Shown: positions 1 to 7,525 of the stretch, piece after piece
Layout of the letters: each line of letters opens with the position of its first letter
Numbering within the stretch: the stretch's first letter is position 1
NCBI GenBank assembly: GCA_002305765.1
Contig: DBQU01000023.1
Span: 1-54,556, forward strand
DNA length: 54,556 nt
Source of the DNA: Deltaproteobacteria bacterium UBA1386
GTDB taxonomy: Bacteria > Desulfobacterota > Syntrophorhabdia > Syntrophorhabdales > Syntrophorhabdaceae
Direction of reading: 5' to 3'
Notes under the pieces: generated by a model
What the model was told of the DNA's origin: nothing
Databases searched by the model: none
What the model saw: the letters and a program-made list of their open reading frames with translations, nothing else
Position numbers and translations under genes: made by a program

Positions 1-22
1 TGTCAAGCGGTTCAAGCCGTCT
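1..22. repeat. TTCAAG 9-bp-unit repeat, site A (cut by the window edge)
   Basis: On the minus strand the bases right after the TAA stop read AGACGGCTTGAACCGCTTGA. This is the same arrangement as at the stop of the TIGR04076 gene (site E) and the comM gene (site F). Confidence 0.7.
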
Positions 23-538
23 TTATGGCCGTATCTCGATGGGCGTGCCGTTGGGGACGAGGGGGGCGATCTCGTCTATCTCCGCGTCGGTGACGGCGAT
101 GCAGCCCTGGGTCCAGTTGTAGAGGGTGTGGAAGGGGCCAATCCATCCGAGACCGTTCTTCATGCCGTGGATCATGATCTGTGCGCCGGGGGAAACGCCA
201 AGCTCCTTCGCGCGCTTCCTGTCCTTCTCGTTTGGGTAGGAGATGTGGAGGGACAGGTGGTACCCGCTGCGGGTGTTCCGCCCGTCGATGATGTAGCTCC
301 CTTCAGGCGTCTTCCCGTCGCCCTCCCTTTCCTTCGGCCCCTCGGGGTTCCCGCCGAGGGCTATCTTATACGTCCTCAGGATTTGGCCTTTCGATAACAG
401 CGTCAGGCGCCTCGCCTTTTTCTCGACCAGGAGCTTGTCGGCCGTGAGGTCCCCGGTAGCGAACCCGATGGCCCCCAGCATGGTGAAGATCATCAGCATG
501 GACAGGACTTTGAGGCAGCTCGTCATGAAGATGACCAT
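23..538 (-). CDS. L,D-transpeptidase (YkuD family)
   Basis: This is a probable periplasmic peptidoglycan cross-linking enzyme or murein-lipoprotein ligase of 171 residues. The first 28 residues form a hydrophobic signal or anchor segment. The remainder is a YkuD domain with the conserved histidine in IMIHGMKNG and the catalytic cysteine in WTQGCIAVTD near the C-terminus. The length suits a minimal ErfK/YbiS/YkuD enzyme without a separate LysM domain. The start follows AGGA at a 6-nt spacing; an internal ATG four codons on is possible. The stop codon abuts a TTCAAG-type repeat that continues off the left edge. The physiological acceptor cannot be read from the sequence. Confidence 0.9.
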   Translation of the reverse strand: MVIFMTSCLKVLSMLMIFTMLGAIGFATGDLTADKLLVEKKARRLTLLSKGQILRTYKIALGGNPEGPKEREGDGKTPEGSYIIDGRNTRSGYHLSLHISYPNEKDRKRAKELGVSPGAQIMIHGMKNGLGWIGPFHTLYNWTQGCIAVTDAEIDEIAPLVPNGTPIEIRP

Positions 539-583
539 ACCATTTCCTGGGGACCTTTACCAGCGACCGGGTGGGGAAAGACT

Positions 584-869
584 TTATCTCACGCCCGCTT
601 CGGTAGATAGCGCAGAGAAAGGCAAATGAGAGTGTGCGGAAAAAGATTGCGGCAGATCGCGGAGCCTTGTACGATCTGACCGCCTTCGCATCCCGTCTGC
701 GACGGGAGGGAAAACAGGACCGCGGGGATGGAATTATAGGACCTCTCGGACATATAGGACTTATAAGACCTATGGCAGCAGCAGAAAACGGGAAACCCCT
801 TTCCCAGGATAAGAAAACGATATTCTCTTCTCATCCTCTGCGCCCTCGAGCGAAGCGGGCGTGAGATAA
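584..869. repeat. MITE-like element, copy I
   Basis: The element is about 286 bp long. Its terminal inverted repeats are perfect for 19 bp (584-602 and 851-869) and continue imperfectly to about 34 bp, including GCGCAGAG/CTCTGCGC. Inside, at about 645-716, is a core with stem GCGGCAGATC/GATCTGaCCGC, loop word CGGAGCC, and a CCCGTC-TGC-GACGGG hairpin. Copy II at 9426-9598 shares this architecture. The element fills most of the gap between the divergent L,D-transpeptidase and GntR genes. No protein is encoded in it. Confidence 0.7.
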
Positions 870-951
870 CGCCTCGGCCTTTGACCCCCATATTCGTTCC
901 TGTCAAAATAGCCTCTTAGTCTTTTGTTTCAGTACCTTGTCATACTAGCAA

Positions 952-982
952 TTTCATGAAATATGAAAAATATTTCGTGAAA
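952..982. promoter_or_regulatory. 31-bp palindromic operator upstream of the GntR gene
   Basis: Arms of 13 bp (TTTCATGAAATAT and ATATTTCGTGAAA, 12 of 13 paired) flank a 5-bp spacer. The site ends 4 bp before the -35 hexamer of the GntR promoter, so it is a likely autoregulatory site for that dimeric regulator. Confidence 0.6.
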
Positions 983-986
983 GAGC

Positions 987-1016
987 TTGACAGGATTCCC
1001 ATGCGGGGGATAGAAT
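987..1016 (+). promoter_or_regulatory. Sigma-70 promoter of the GntR gene
   Basis: TTGACA (987-992), an 18-bp spacer and TAGAAT (1011-1016). The predicted transcription start falls at about 1023, which is the A of the start codon, implying a leaderless mRNA. Confidence 0.65.
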
Positions 1017-1022
1017 TACCCT

Positions 1023-1712
1023 ATGATGATGACAACGAAGGTTTCCAGGCAACGGCTCAGCAACCAGGTCTATGACATTTTGAAGGAGATGATCGCGGAC
1101 TACCGATTCAGTCCCGGAGCCAGGATCAACGTGGAGCAGATTGCCAAGGAGGTGGGCGCCTCCAGGACCCCTGTCTGGGAGGCCGTGCACCGGCTGATCC
1201 AGGAAGGGCTCCTCGAGAACATCCCCAACAGGGGTGTCTTCATGGTCGCCCTGAGGCCCGAGAAGGCCATCGAGCTCTACGAGGTCAGGAACGCGTTGGA
1301 GGGCCTCGCCGCCGGCCTCGCCGCCGTGAATATCGACGCGAAGACGCTGAAAAAGATGAAGAGGTCCCTCGAGGAACAGATGAAGGTCGTAGAGGCGGGA
1401 GACCTTGTAGCCTACTCCCAGCTCGACTACGAATTCCACGCCCTCGTCTACGAGGCAAGCCGGAACAAGACGCTTAAGGAGATGCTTGAGGAGGTGAAGA
1501 GCAAGATGCGGCCCATCGGCATGCACATCACCCCCGTCCTGGCGGACCTCTACCAGGACCACGTGGATCTCCTCGACTCCCTGGAGAGGCACGACGCGCA
1601 CGGCGCCGAGGTGGCCTTCACCAGGCACAACTCCCGCATGATCGAGCTCATCGAGAAAAGCGTCGGCTCCGACACCTGGAAGGGAGCCCACGAGAATACG
1701 GACAAGAAATGA
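1023..1712 (+). CDS. GntR-family transcriptional regulator (FCD/FadR-type)
   Basis: This 229-residue DNA-binding regulator has a winged helix-turn-helix at about residues 10-75 (with VEQIAKEVGASRTPVWEAVHRL and wing GLLENIPNRGVFM) and an all-helical FCD ligand domain at about 85-215. FadR/VanR-type members bind small organic acids and usually repress an adjacent catabolic or transport operon. The ABC importer and hydrolase genes start 40 bp downstream on the same strand, so it likely controls them. Three consecutive ATG codons begin the frame. There is no Shine-Dalgarno sequence, and the promoter places transcription start at the first ATG. A 31-bp palindrome sits just upstream. Confidence 0.92.
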   Translation: MMMTTKVSRQRLSNQVYDILKEMIADYRFSPGARINVEQIAKEVGASRTPVWEAVHRLIQEGLLENIPNRGVFMVALRPEKAIELYEVRNALEGLAAGLAAVNIDAKTLKKMKRSLEEQMKVVEAGDLVAYSQLDYEFHALVYEASRNKTLKEMLEEVKSKMRPIGMHITPVLADLYQDHVDLLDSLERHDAHGAEVAFTRHNSRMIELIEKSVGSDTWKGAHENTDKK

Positions 1713-1752
1713 TAGTCGAAGGGATCTTCACATCATGAAAGGAGGAATCGCA

Positions 1753-3009
1753 ATGTCCATGAAGATCAAGGTTTTTGCAGTCGTTGTTCTGACGGTACTT
1801 TTCGCGGCGGGGTCGCTGTGCGTGATACCCGACGCCTCCGCGCAGGACAAGGTAAGGGTCGGTCTCATATTCGGACTCACCGGAGCGGCATCACCCATCG
1901 GCCCCCTGCAGCTTGACGGGGCCAAGCTGGCGATAAAGGAGATCAACGCGGCGGGCGGCGTGAAACTGGGCGGCAAGAAGGTCCCCATCGAATTCTACGT
2001 CAAGGATGACGAGTCGAAGCCCGACGTCGCCATCAGGCGCTTCAGGGAACTCCAGGATGAGAACAAGGTGAACGTCGTCGTCGGCCAGACCTTCGCGCCC
2101 ATCTCCGCGGCCCTCAACAAGGAGGCCAAGAAGACCTCCATCGCCTATTTCCCCGTGAACGTGGTGGCTGTCGGCATGTTCGAGAAGAAGGAGATGGCGG
2201 AGACGACCTTCGCGATCCACGGCAGCGCCTATTCGATCGGCTACGCGGGAGCCTCCTACATCGTCGACAAGCTGGGTCTCAAGAACATCATCTTCTTCGG
2301 GCCTGCCTACGCCTTTGGCCGCGACCAGTGGCAGGGTGCGAAGGACGCATTCGAGGCCCGCAAGGTCAAGGTGGAGTACCTGGAATCACCTGTGGGAACG
2401 AGCGACTACACGTCATACCTCCTGAAGATCAAGGAAAAGAAACCGCAGATCGTCATGCTCGCCCACTGGGGTGTCGACGCGATCAACGTCCTCAAGCAGA
2501 CATACGAGGTCGGCATCAAGAAGAACTCCAAGGTGTGGTTCAATTGGATGACGAACGCCTTCGGAAGCGGCGTACCGCCGGAAGCGCTGGAGGGCGTCTA
2601 CTCCCTCATGGGCTGGTACTATGACATGAAGGGTTTCCAGGACGCGGCGATCGTCAAGGCGTCCGACGCCTTCGCGAAGAAATTCCAGGCGGAATACAAG
2701 TATCCCCCCGATCCCTATTCGGCAATGGCCTACGAGGGCGTAAGGGAAGCCATCCGCGGCATCGAGCTTGCCAATTCACTCGAGGGCAAAGCGATATCGA
2801 AGGCCATCATGGCCAACCCCACCTTCGATTCCATGAAGGGAAAGGGAACGTGGCGGGCCGACCATCAGCCGCTGTTCAAGTACGGTGCCTATGTCACCAT
2901 CGGCAAGGGGTCCAAGGAGCGGAAGAATGCCAAGTGGGACCTCGTGAAGATCATCGGGGCCTATACGGGCGAGGATTACCTTCCGAACCTGAAGGCTCTC
3001 GGATACTAG
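1753..3009 (+). CDS. ABC transporter substrate-binding protein, LivK/AmiC type
   Basis: This is the periplasmic receptor of the importer (Peripla_BP_6 fold, 418 residues). The chosen ATG has an ideal AAAGGAGG 7 nt upstream; the upstream in-frame ATG at 1735 precedes that site and is rejected. A signal peptide of about 29 residues ends at DASA-Q. The mature start RVGLIFGLTGAAS is typical of branched-chain amino acid, urea and short amide receptors. The ligand cannot be fixed from sequence, but the hydrolase in the operon favours an amide or related nitrogen compound. It is the first gene of a five-gene operon and is followed by a strong hairpin. Confidence 0.92.
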   Translation: MSMKIKVFAVVVLTVLFAAGSLCVIPDASAQDKVRVGLIFGLTGAASPIGPLQLDGAKLAIKEINAAGGVKLGGKKVPIEFYVKDDESKPDVAIRRFRELQDENKVNVVVGQTFAPISAALNKEAKKTSIAYFPVNVVAVGMFEKKEMAETTFAIHGSAYSIGYAGASYIVDKLGLKNIIFFGPAYAFGRDQWQGAKDAFEARKVKVEYLESPVGTSDYTSYLLKIKEKKPQIVMLAHWGVDAINVLKQTYEVGIKKNSKVWFNWMTNAFGSGVPPEALEGVYSLMGWYYDMKGFQDAAIVKASDAFAKKFQAEYKYPPDPYSAMAYEGVREAIRGIELANSLEGKAISKAIMANPTFDSMKGKGTWRADHQPLFKYGAYVTIGKGSKERKNAKWDLVKIIGAYTGEDYLPNLKALGY

Positions 3010-3022
3010 CATAGGACACGAC

Positions 3023-3052
3023 GGACGGGGCGGATACGCGTCCGCCCCGTCC
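3023..3052 (+). terminator. Intra-operon stem-loop after the receptor gene
   Basis: A perfect 12-bp stem (GGACGGGGCGGA/TCCGCCCCGTCC) with a 6-nt loop and no U-tract. Such hairpins between receptor and ATPase genes usually protect the upstream message or attenuate transcription, giving excess receptor. Confidence 0.6.
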
Positions 3053-3079
3053 CCGAGAACAGCACGACGGGAGTTTCAG

Positions 3080-3859
3080 ATGTCAGCGAACCCGATAATC
3101 GAGACGAAAAAGGCGACTATACGCTTCAACGGACTCACGGCGGTGGATACTGTCGATTTCCGGATGGAAGCCGGAGAGGCGGTGGGCGTCATCGGCCCCA
3201 ACGGCGCGGGGAAAACGACGTTCTTCAACCTCCTCACGGGCCTGTATACCCCGACGGAGGGCGCCATCCTCTTCTCGGGCAAGGATATAACAAAAGTCCC
3301 CCCTCACAGGAGGGTGGCCCTGGGGATCATACGGACCTTTCAGCTCGTCTCCGTCTTCGATTCCCTCCCCGTTATCGACAATTTGGCTCTTTCCACCATC
3401 CGTTTCGGCGAGAACTACGGGGGGAAGGGCAAGTTCTTCTTCGCCAACGTCCACAGTCAGCGCATCATGAAGGCCTGCATGGAGAAGCTCGAGGTCCTGG
3501 GCATCTCCGACAAGGCGGACCTCATGACATCGGAGCTTTCCTACGGGGACAAGCGCAAGCTCGAGATCGCCGTCGCGCTGTCCCTCAACCCGAAGATACT
3601 CCTTCTCGACGAGCCCTTCGCGGGCCTCTCCGACAGCGAGATCGGCGAGGTCTCCGTCATCATCAACCGCGTCAAGAAGGACCTCAGTTTCGTCATCATC
3701 GAACACAAGATATCGAGGATCGTCGACATGGTGGGCAGGCTCTGCGTTATGCACGAAGGCCGGCTCATCGCCGACGGCCCGCCGAACCAGGTGCTCTGCG
3801 ATGCCACCGTCCGGGAGGTCTACTGGGGCAAAGAGGAGGGACTGACATGCTCAGTGTGA
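3080..3859 (+). CDS. ABC transporter ATP-binding protein, LivG type
   Basis: This is one of the two cytoplasmic ATPases of the importer (259 residues). It shows Walker A GPNGAGKTT at residues 39-47, a Q-loop in IRTFQL, the signature LSYGDKRKLEIA, and Walker B ILLLDEPFAGLSD followed by IIEHKI. The LSYGDKRKLEIA form matches LivG/UrtD proteins rather than LivF. Its last 13 bases overlap the next ATPase gene, which indicates translational coupling and 1:1 synthesis. It follows the receptor gene after a 70-bp spacer containing a stable hairpin. Confidence 0.94.
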   Translation: MSANPIIETKKATIRFNGLTAVDTVDFRMEAGEAVGVIGPNGAGKTTFFNLLTGLYTPTEGAILFSGKDITKVPPHRRVALGIIRTFQLVSVFDSLPVIDNLALSTIRFGENYGGKGKFFFANVHSQRIMKACMEKLEVLGISDKADLMTSELSYGDKRKLEIAVALSLNPKILLLDEPFAGLSDSEIGEVSVIINRVKKDLSFVIIEHKISRIVDMVGRLCVMHEGRLIADGPPNQVLCDATVREVYWGKEEGLTCSV

Positions 3860-4536
3860 AGAATATCGACGTCGCCTACGGACATGCCCGGGTCCTCCAC
3901 GACATCTCCCTGGAACTCGAAGCGGGCAGCATGGTCTTCATGGCGGGCCGCAACGGCGCCGGGAAGACGACCTTCCTCAAGTCCATCGCCGGCTTCATGA
4001 AGCCCATCGCGGGCAGCATATCTTTTCTGGGAAGGGACATCTCGGGCATGGCGCCGGAAAAGGTGGCGCTCATGGGTATACGGTACGTCTTCCAGGACAA
4101 AAGGGTCTTCTCGAACCTCACCGTCCGGGAGAACCTGGAACTTGCCGCCTACCCCGTGAAGGAGAAGACGTCCCACGCGATAGAGAAGGTCATGAGCATC
4201 TACCCGAAGATGGACAAGTTCCTGAACCTGAGGGCCGGGAGCTTGAGCGGCGGCCAGCGGCAGATCCTGCTTATCGGCAGGGCGCTCGTCGGCGATCCGA
4301 AGCTGCTGCTTGTCGACGAGCCCACGGAGGGCCTCGCGGCAGGGACCATCAACGACATACTGAACGTCCTTGCCGTGATGAAGGGCAAGGTCTCCATGAT
4401 CATCGTCGAGCAGAACCTCTCCGTCGTTGGGATGCTCGCCGAGAAGGTATACATCATGCGCGAAGGCAAGATCGTGCAGACATGCACGTCCAAAGAGGAG
4501 ATAGCGGACAAGGAGCGGCTGGAGCAGTACCTGTGA
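3847..4536 (+). CDS. ABC transporter ATP-binding protein, LivF type
   Basis: This is the second ATPase of the importer (229 residues). It has Walker A GRNGAGKTT at about residues 34-42, the canonical signature LSGGQRQ, and Walker B LLLVDEPTEGLAAG followed by IVEQN. These are typical LivF features. The gene overlaps the LivG-type gene by 13 bp. The spacing to the downstream hydrolase gene is 63 bp, with a good AGGAGG for that gene, so all genes probably share one transcript. Confidence 0.94.
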   Translation: MLSVKNIDVAYGHARVLHDISLELEAGSMVFMAGRNGAGKTTFLKSIAGFMKPIAGSISFLGRDISGMAPEKVALMGIRYVFQDKRVFSNLTVRENLELAAYPVKEKTSHAIEKVMSIYPKMDKFLNLRAGSLSGGQRQILLIGRALVGDPKLLLVDEPTEGLAAGTINDILNVLAVMKGKVSMIIVEQNLSVVGMLAEKVYIMREGKIVQTCTSKEEIADKERLEQYL

Positions 4537-4599
4537 GTCAGGCAAGTGGGCGGCACGCCGCAGATATAGATAAAAAAGACCATAAAGAGGAGGCAGCTC

Positions 4600-5274
4600 A
4601 TGGCAGTACAGAACAAAATGCCAAAGATCGATGCGAAGAAGACGGCCATCGTCCTCATCGAGCCGCAGTACGATTTCCTGAAACCCGGCGGTTCCATGTA
4701 TCAGTTTATCGCGGACCAGCTCGAAAAACGCCACGTCATAGAGAACCTGGCTGATCTCGTCGCGAAGGCACGCAAGAAAGTGAAGAAGATCATCTACATC
4801 CCCTTCGAGGCCTTTGAACCCGGTTTCCCGGAGATAGACAAAGAGGGCCCCGGCATGGGCGGCCTGCGGGGGCTCGAGATCGACATGCCCACGGGATGGA
4901 CGCTTCATGGGAAGAAGGTGGCCGGTGCCTGGGTGGCCGGTACGCCGGGCCCGGAGATCATCCCCGAACTGACGCCGCAGAAAGGCGACATCATCGTCCG
5001 CGGCAAGAAGACCCTCGATGCCTTCTGGTCCACGGCCCTTGACTACACGCTCAGGGTCAACATGATCGAGCACGTGGCGATCGTCGGCTTCCACACGAAC
5101 TGGTGCGTGGAATCCACGGCCCGTTCCGCCTACGACCACGGCTACCGCGTCATCGTCATCGGCGACTGCACCGGCACGGACACGGACGAGGAACAGAACT
5201 ACGCGGAGAAGTACATCTTCCCCAAGATCGGGCACGTGATGGGATACAAGGAATTTCTCAAGAGTCTCAAGTGA
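4600..5274 (+). CDS. Isochorismatase-like cysteine hydrolase
   Basis: This 224-residue cytosolic hydrolase belongs to the family of nicotinamidases, biuret hydrolases and N-carbamoyl amidohydrolases. The nucleophile is C169 in HTNWCVESTARSA, preceded by the usual cis-peptide segment, and the catalytic lysine is K136 in RGKKTLDAF. The position that is normally the catalytic aspartate (VDxQxDF) is E21 in IEPQYDF, a conservative Asp-to-Glu change. Lying between the ATPase and permease genes of an importer, it probably hydrolyses the imported amide or ureide. AGGAGG lies 9 nt upstream of the ATG. Confidence 0.88.
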   Translation: MAVQNKMPKIDAKKTAIVLIEPQYDFLKPGGSMYQFIADQLEKRHVIENLADLVAKARKKVKKIIYIPFEAFEPGFPEIDKEGPGMGGLRGLEIDMPTGWTLHGKKVAGAWVAGTPGPEIIPELTPQKGDIIVRGKKTLDAFWSTALDYTLRVNMIEHVAIVGFHTNWCVESTARSAYDHGYRVIVIGDCTGTDTDEEQNYAEKYIFPKIGHVMGYKEFLKSLK

Positions 5275-5299
5275 CGCGAGACTTAAGCACCATATGACC

Positions 5300-5338
5300 C
5301 TCCTGACCCGCTCTCCCGACGGGGGAGCGGGTCAGGAG
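5300..5338 (+). terminator. 18-bp intra-operon stem-loop before livM
   Basis: Arms 5300-5317 and 5321-5338 pair over 18 bp with one G-T wobble and a 3-nt loop. No U-run follows. It lies between the hydrolase and permease genes and probably acts as an mRNA stability or attenuation hairpin that lowers permease expression. Confidence 0.6.
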
Positions 5339-5364
5339 ATGCGAGACGGAGGCTTAAAAAGGCC

Positions 5365-6333
5365 ATGGAAAAAGCTGGAACGGATCTCACAAAAAGGAGC
5401 ATCTGGCGGACGCTGGACATCCCCATCATCATCGCCGGGTTCCTCGTCATCCTCCCCATACTTGGGATAAACAGGACGACGGACTTCGCCATCTTCTGCA
5501 TCTTCGTCCTGGCCTTCAACATCCTCTACGGCTTCATGGGCAGACTTTCCTTCGGGCACATGCTCTACCTCGGCACCGGAGCCTACGCGGTTACCCTCTT
5601 CTCGGAGCACGTCTCCGGGAACCCGCTGCTCGCCATCCTGGCGGCGCTCGTCGCGGGGGCCCTCATAGGGGTCATCCTGGGTCCCATCATCGTGCGCACC
5701 ACGGGAGCGTGCTTCGCGCTCATCAACCTTGCCTTTTGCCAGGTGGGCTACTTCCTCGTCCTCGTCGCCTTTTCCCGGTACACGGGCGGGGAGGACGGCA
5801 TGTCGGCCTATTTCTCGAAGATGCCGCTCCTTAATTTCGGGAACAAGGGCATCGTGTTCGGGTTCGTCCTTTTCTGCCTGGTGCTGGCGTACTTCTTCCT
5901 GAAGAAGTTCACCGCCTCGCCCTACGGCGTGCTCATACGGTCCATCAAGGAGAACGAGACCCGGGTCAAGTTCCTGGGATACAATACATTCAATTATAAG
6001 TGGATCACCTTCATCATCTCCACCACGGTGTCGGCCTTCGCCGGGGCGCTCTCGATCATCAACTACGGCTACGTCACGCCGAGCTTCATCGATCCCTCCC
6101 GGGCCGTCGAGGTCATCTTCGCCGCCCTCATCGGGGGGTCGGGGAGCCTCTACGGGTCCATCATCGGCGGCGTGGTCTACATGGCCATCAGCAACTACCT
6201 GGCCTCTTACATACCAAGATGGGAGATGTTCCTCGGATTCGCGCTCCTCATCGTCGTTTTCCGGTTCAGGACGGGGGTGTGGGGATTCATGACCGGATTG
6301 TTCACGAGAAGGCGCGACGCCTTAACGAGGTAG
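5365..6333 (+). CDS. ABC transporter permease, LivM type
   Basis: This integral inner-membrane permease has 322 residues and about 8-9 hydrophobic helices. FAIFCIFVLAFNILYGFMGR and LSFGHMLYLGTGAYA near the N-terminus are the LivM signature. The loop GVLIRSIKENETRVKFLGYN is the coupling region that contacts the ATPases. Members pair with a LivH-type subunit, and that gene starts 2 bp after this stop. It follows a strong hairpin separating it from the hydrolase gene. Together with the receptor and ATPases it completes a HAAT-family importer. Confidence 0.93.
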   Translation: MEKAGTDLTKRSIWRTLDIPIIIAGFLVILPILGINRTTDFAIFCIFVLAFNILYGFMGRLSFGHMLYLGTGAYAVTLFSEHVSGNPLLAILAALVAGALIGVILGPIIVRTTGACFALINLAFCQVGYFLVLVAFSRYTGGEDGMSAYFSKMPLLNFGNKGIVFGFVLFCLVLAYFFLKKFTASPYGVLIRSIKENETRVKFLGYNTFNYKWITFIISTTVSAFAGALSIINYGYVTPSFIDPSRAVEVIFAALIGGSGSLYGSIIGGVVYMAISNYLASYIPRWEMFLGFALLIVVFRFRTGVWGFMTGLFTRRRDALTR

Positions 6334-6335
6334 TC

Positions 6336-7169
6336 ATGATAAACACGATCGCATACGGACTGACCATCGGAGCCATACTCTACATCATCAGCATCGGGTT
6401 GTCGCTGACCTTCGGGACGATGAGGATAGTCAACTTCGCCCACGGCTTCGTCTACACCATCGGGGCGTACCTGCTCATCACGTCTCTGCCGATGGTGCGG
6501 GACAACTTCTTCCTCGCCGCCGTGATCGCGGTGGTGGCCGTCATCCCCATCGCCTACGCGATAGAGCGCTTCGTCATCCGCAAGCTCTACGGGGTCTCCA
6601 TCGACTACGCCATCATAGCCACCTACGCCGTCGTTCTCATCGGCGTCGACAGCATCAAGTGGATATGGGGCGCCTCCCCCATACCCCTGTCGGACCCCAT
6701 CGGGAAGTACGTGAACATCTTCTCCGTGACGCTGCCCATGTACAGGGTTCTCATCATCATCCTCGCCCTCGTCATCTTCGGCGTCCTCACAGTATTCTTC
6801 AAGAAGACGATTGTCGGCAAGATCGTAACGGCATCCCTGGAGGACAAGGACGCGGTCAAGAGCCTCGGCATCAACGTGGACAAGTATTTCTCCATAGTCT
6901 TCGTCATAGGCAGCTGTCTTGCGGCCCTAGGCGGGGTGCTCTACGCTCCCATCACGTCCGTGCACCCCTACATGGGCATGATGGTCCTCCTCATAAGCTT
7001 TGCCGTCGTCCTTGTCGGCGGTCTGGGGAACATCAAGGGCACCTTCGTATCCGCCTTCGTTCTCGGCCTCATCATGGCCATAACAGGCCGCTACTGGGGC
7101 CCGGCTGCGGAGACGATGGTCTTCGTCGTGATGGGCATTGTCCTGATATTCAAACCCGTGGAGGTATGA
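6336..7169 (+). CDS. ABC transporter permease, LivH type
   Basis: This is the second permease subunit (277 residues). The ATG at 6336 is preceded by GAGG at a 5-nt spacing and begins only 2 bp after the LivM stop; the frame is open further upstream but that part is livM antisense-frame noise. Diagnostic segments are GLSLTFGTMRIVNFAHG near the N-terminus, the coupling loop TASLEDKDAVKSLGIN, and GGLGNIKGTFVSAFVLG. About eight transmembrane helices are visible. It closes the importer operon. No clear terminator follows; the downstream gap holds TTCAAG-type repeats. Confidence 0.93.
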   Translation: MINTIAYGLTIGAILYIISIGLSLTFGTMRIVNFAHGFVYTIGAYLLITSLPMVRDNFFLAAVIAVVAVIPIAYAIERFVIRKLYGVSIDYAIIATYAVVLIGVDSIKWIWGASPIPLSDPIGKYVNIFSVTLPMYRVLIIILALVIFGVLTVFFKKTIVGKIVTASLEDKDAVKSLGINVDKYFSIVFVIGSCLAALGGVLYAPITSVHPYMGMMVLLISFAVVLVGGLGNIKGTFVSAFVLGLIMAITGRYWGPAAETMVFVVMGIVLIFKPVEV

Positions 7170-7282
7170 GCACGCAAAGATACCTCCAGACTGCTCCATA
7201 ACACTACCCCCCCTTCCGCTGGCCACGGGACACCCGCAAGTCAAGACTATCCAAACCCCAACCCGTGGTCAGCGGATCCCTC
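7170..7282. other. Non-coding gap after livH
   Basis: No open frame with a ribosome-binding site and no convincing terminator are visible here. The rest of the 356-bp gap (to 7525) holds repeat sites B and C and the glycerate kinase promoter. Confidence 0.5.
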
Positions 7283-7347
7283 CAGAAAAGATGGCTTGAA
7301 CCAGAAAAGACGGCTTGAGCCGCTTAAACCGCTTGAACGTTGAAGAA
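7283..7347. repeat. TTCAAG 9-bp-unit repeat, site B
   Basis: The plus strand shows AGATGGCTTGAACC, then AAGACGGCTTGAGCCGCT, TAAACCGCTTGAACG: the unit (C/A)CGCTTGAA recurs every 9 bp. It is oriented opposite to site C, about 90 bp further on. Confidence 0.7.
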
Positions 7348-7437
7348 TAGGCAAATAGCTGCTCGTATCTTTGACCTGGTGCGAATACGGTTGCCCCAGC
7401 CTGTCGGAGATGTGGGGGCTCATTTTTTTGTTTCTCA

Positions 7438-7480
7438 CGCTTAAGCCGCTCAAGCGGTTCAAGCCATTCAAGCCGTCTTA
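7438..7480. repeat. TTCAAG 9-bp-unit repeat, site C
   Basis: CTTAAGCCGCTCAAGCGG, then TTCAAGCCATTCAAGCCGTC, then TTA. On the minus strand it begins TAAGACGGCTTGAATGGC. With site B it forms an inverted pair. Confidence 0.7.
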
Positions 7481-7490
7481 TGTTTATGTC

Positions 7491-7518
7491 TTGAACTTGG
7501 TCTTTTAGTGGGTATACT
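7491..7518 (+). promoter_or_regulatory. Sigma-70 promoter of the glycerate kinase gene
   Basis: TTGAAC (7491-7496), a 16-bp spacer and TATACT (7513-7518). The predicted start of transcription is 7525-7526, on the ATG itself, so the message would be leaderless. Confidence 0.6.
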
Positions 7519-7525
7519 AGTTACT

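Noticed and set aside
3820..5235. 471-codon minus-strand frame opposite the importer genes
   Set aside because: Antisense shadow; the plus strand carries clear ABC ATPase and hydrolase motifs.
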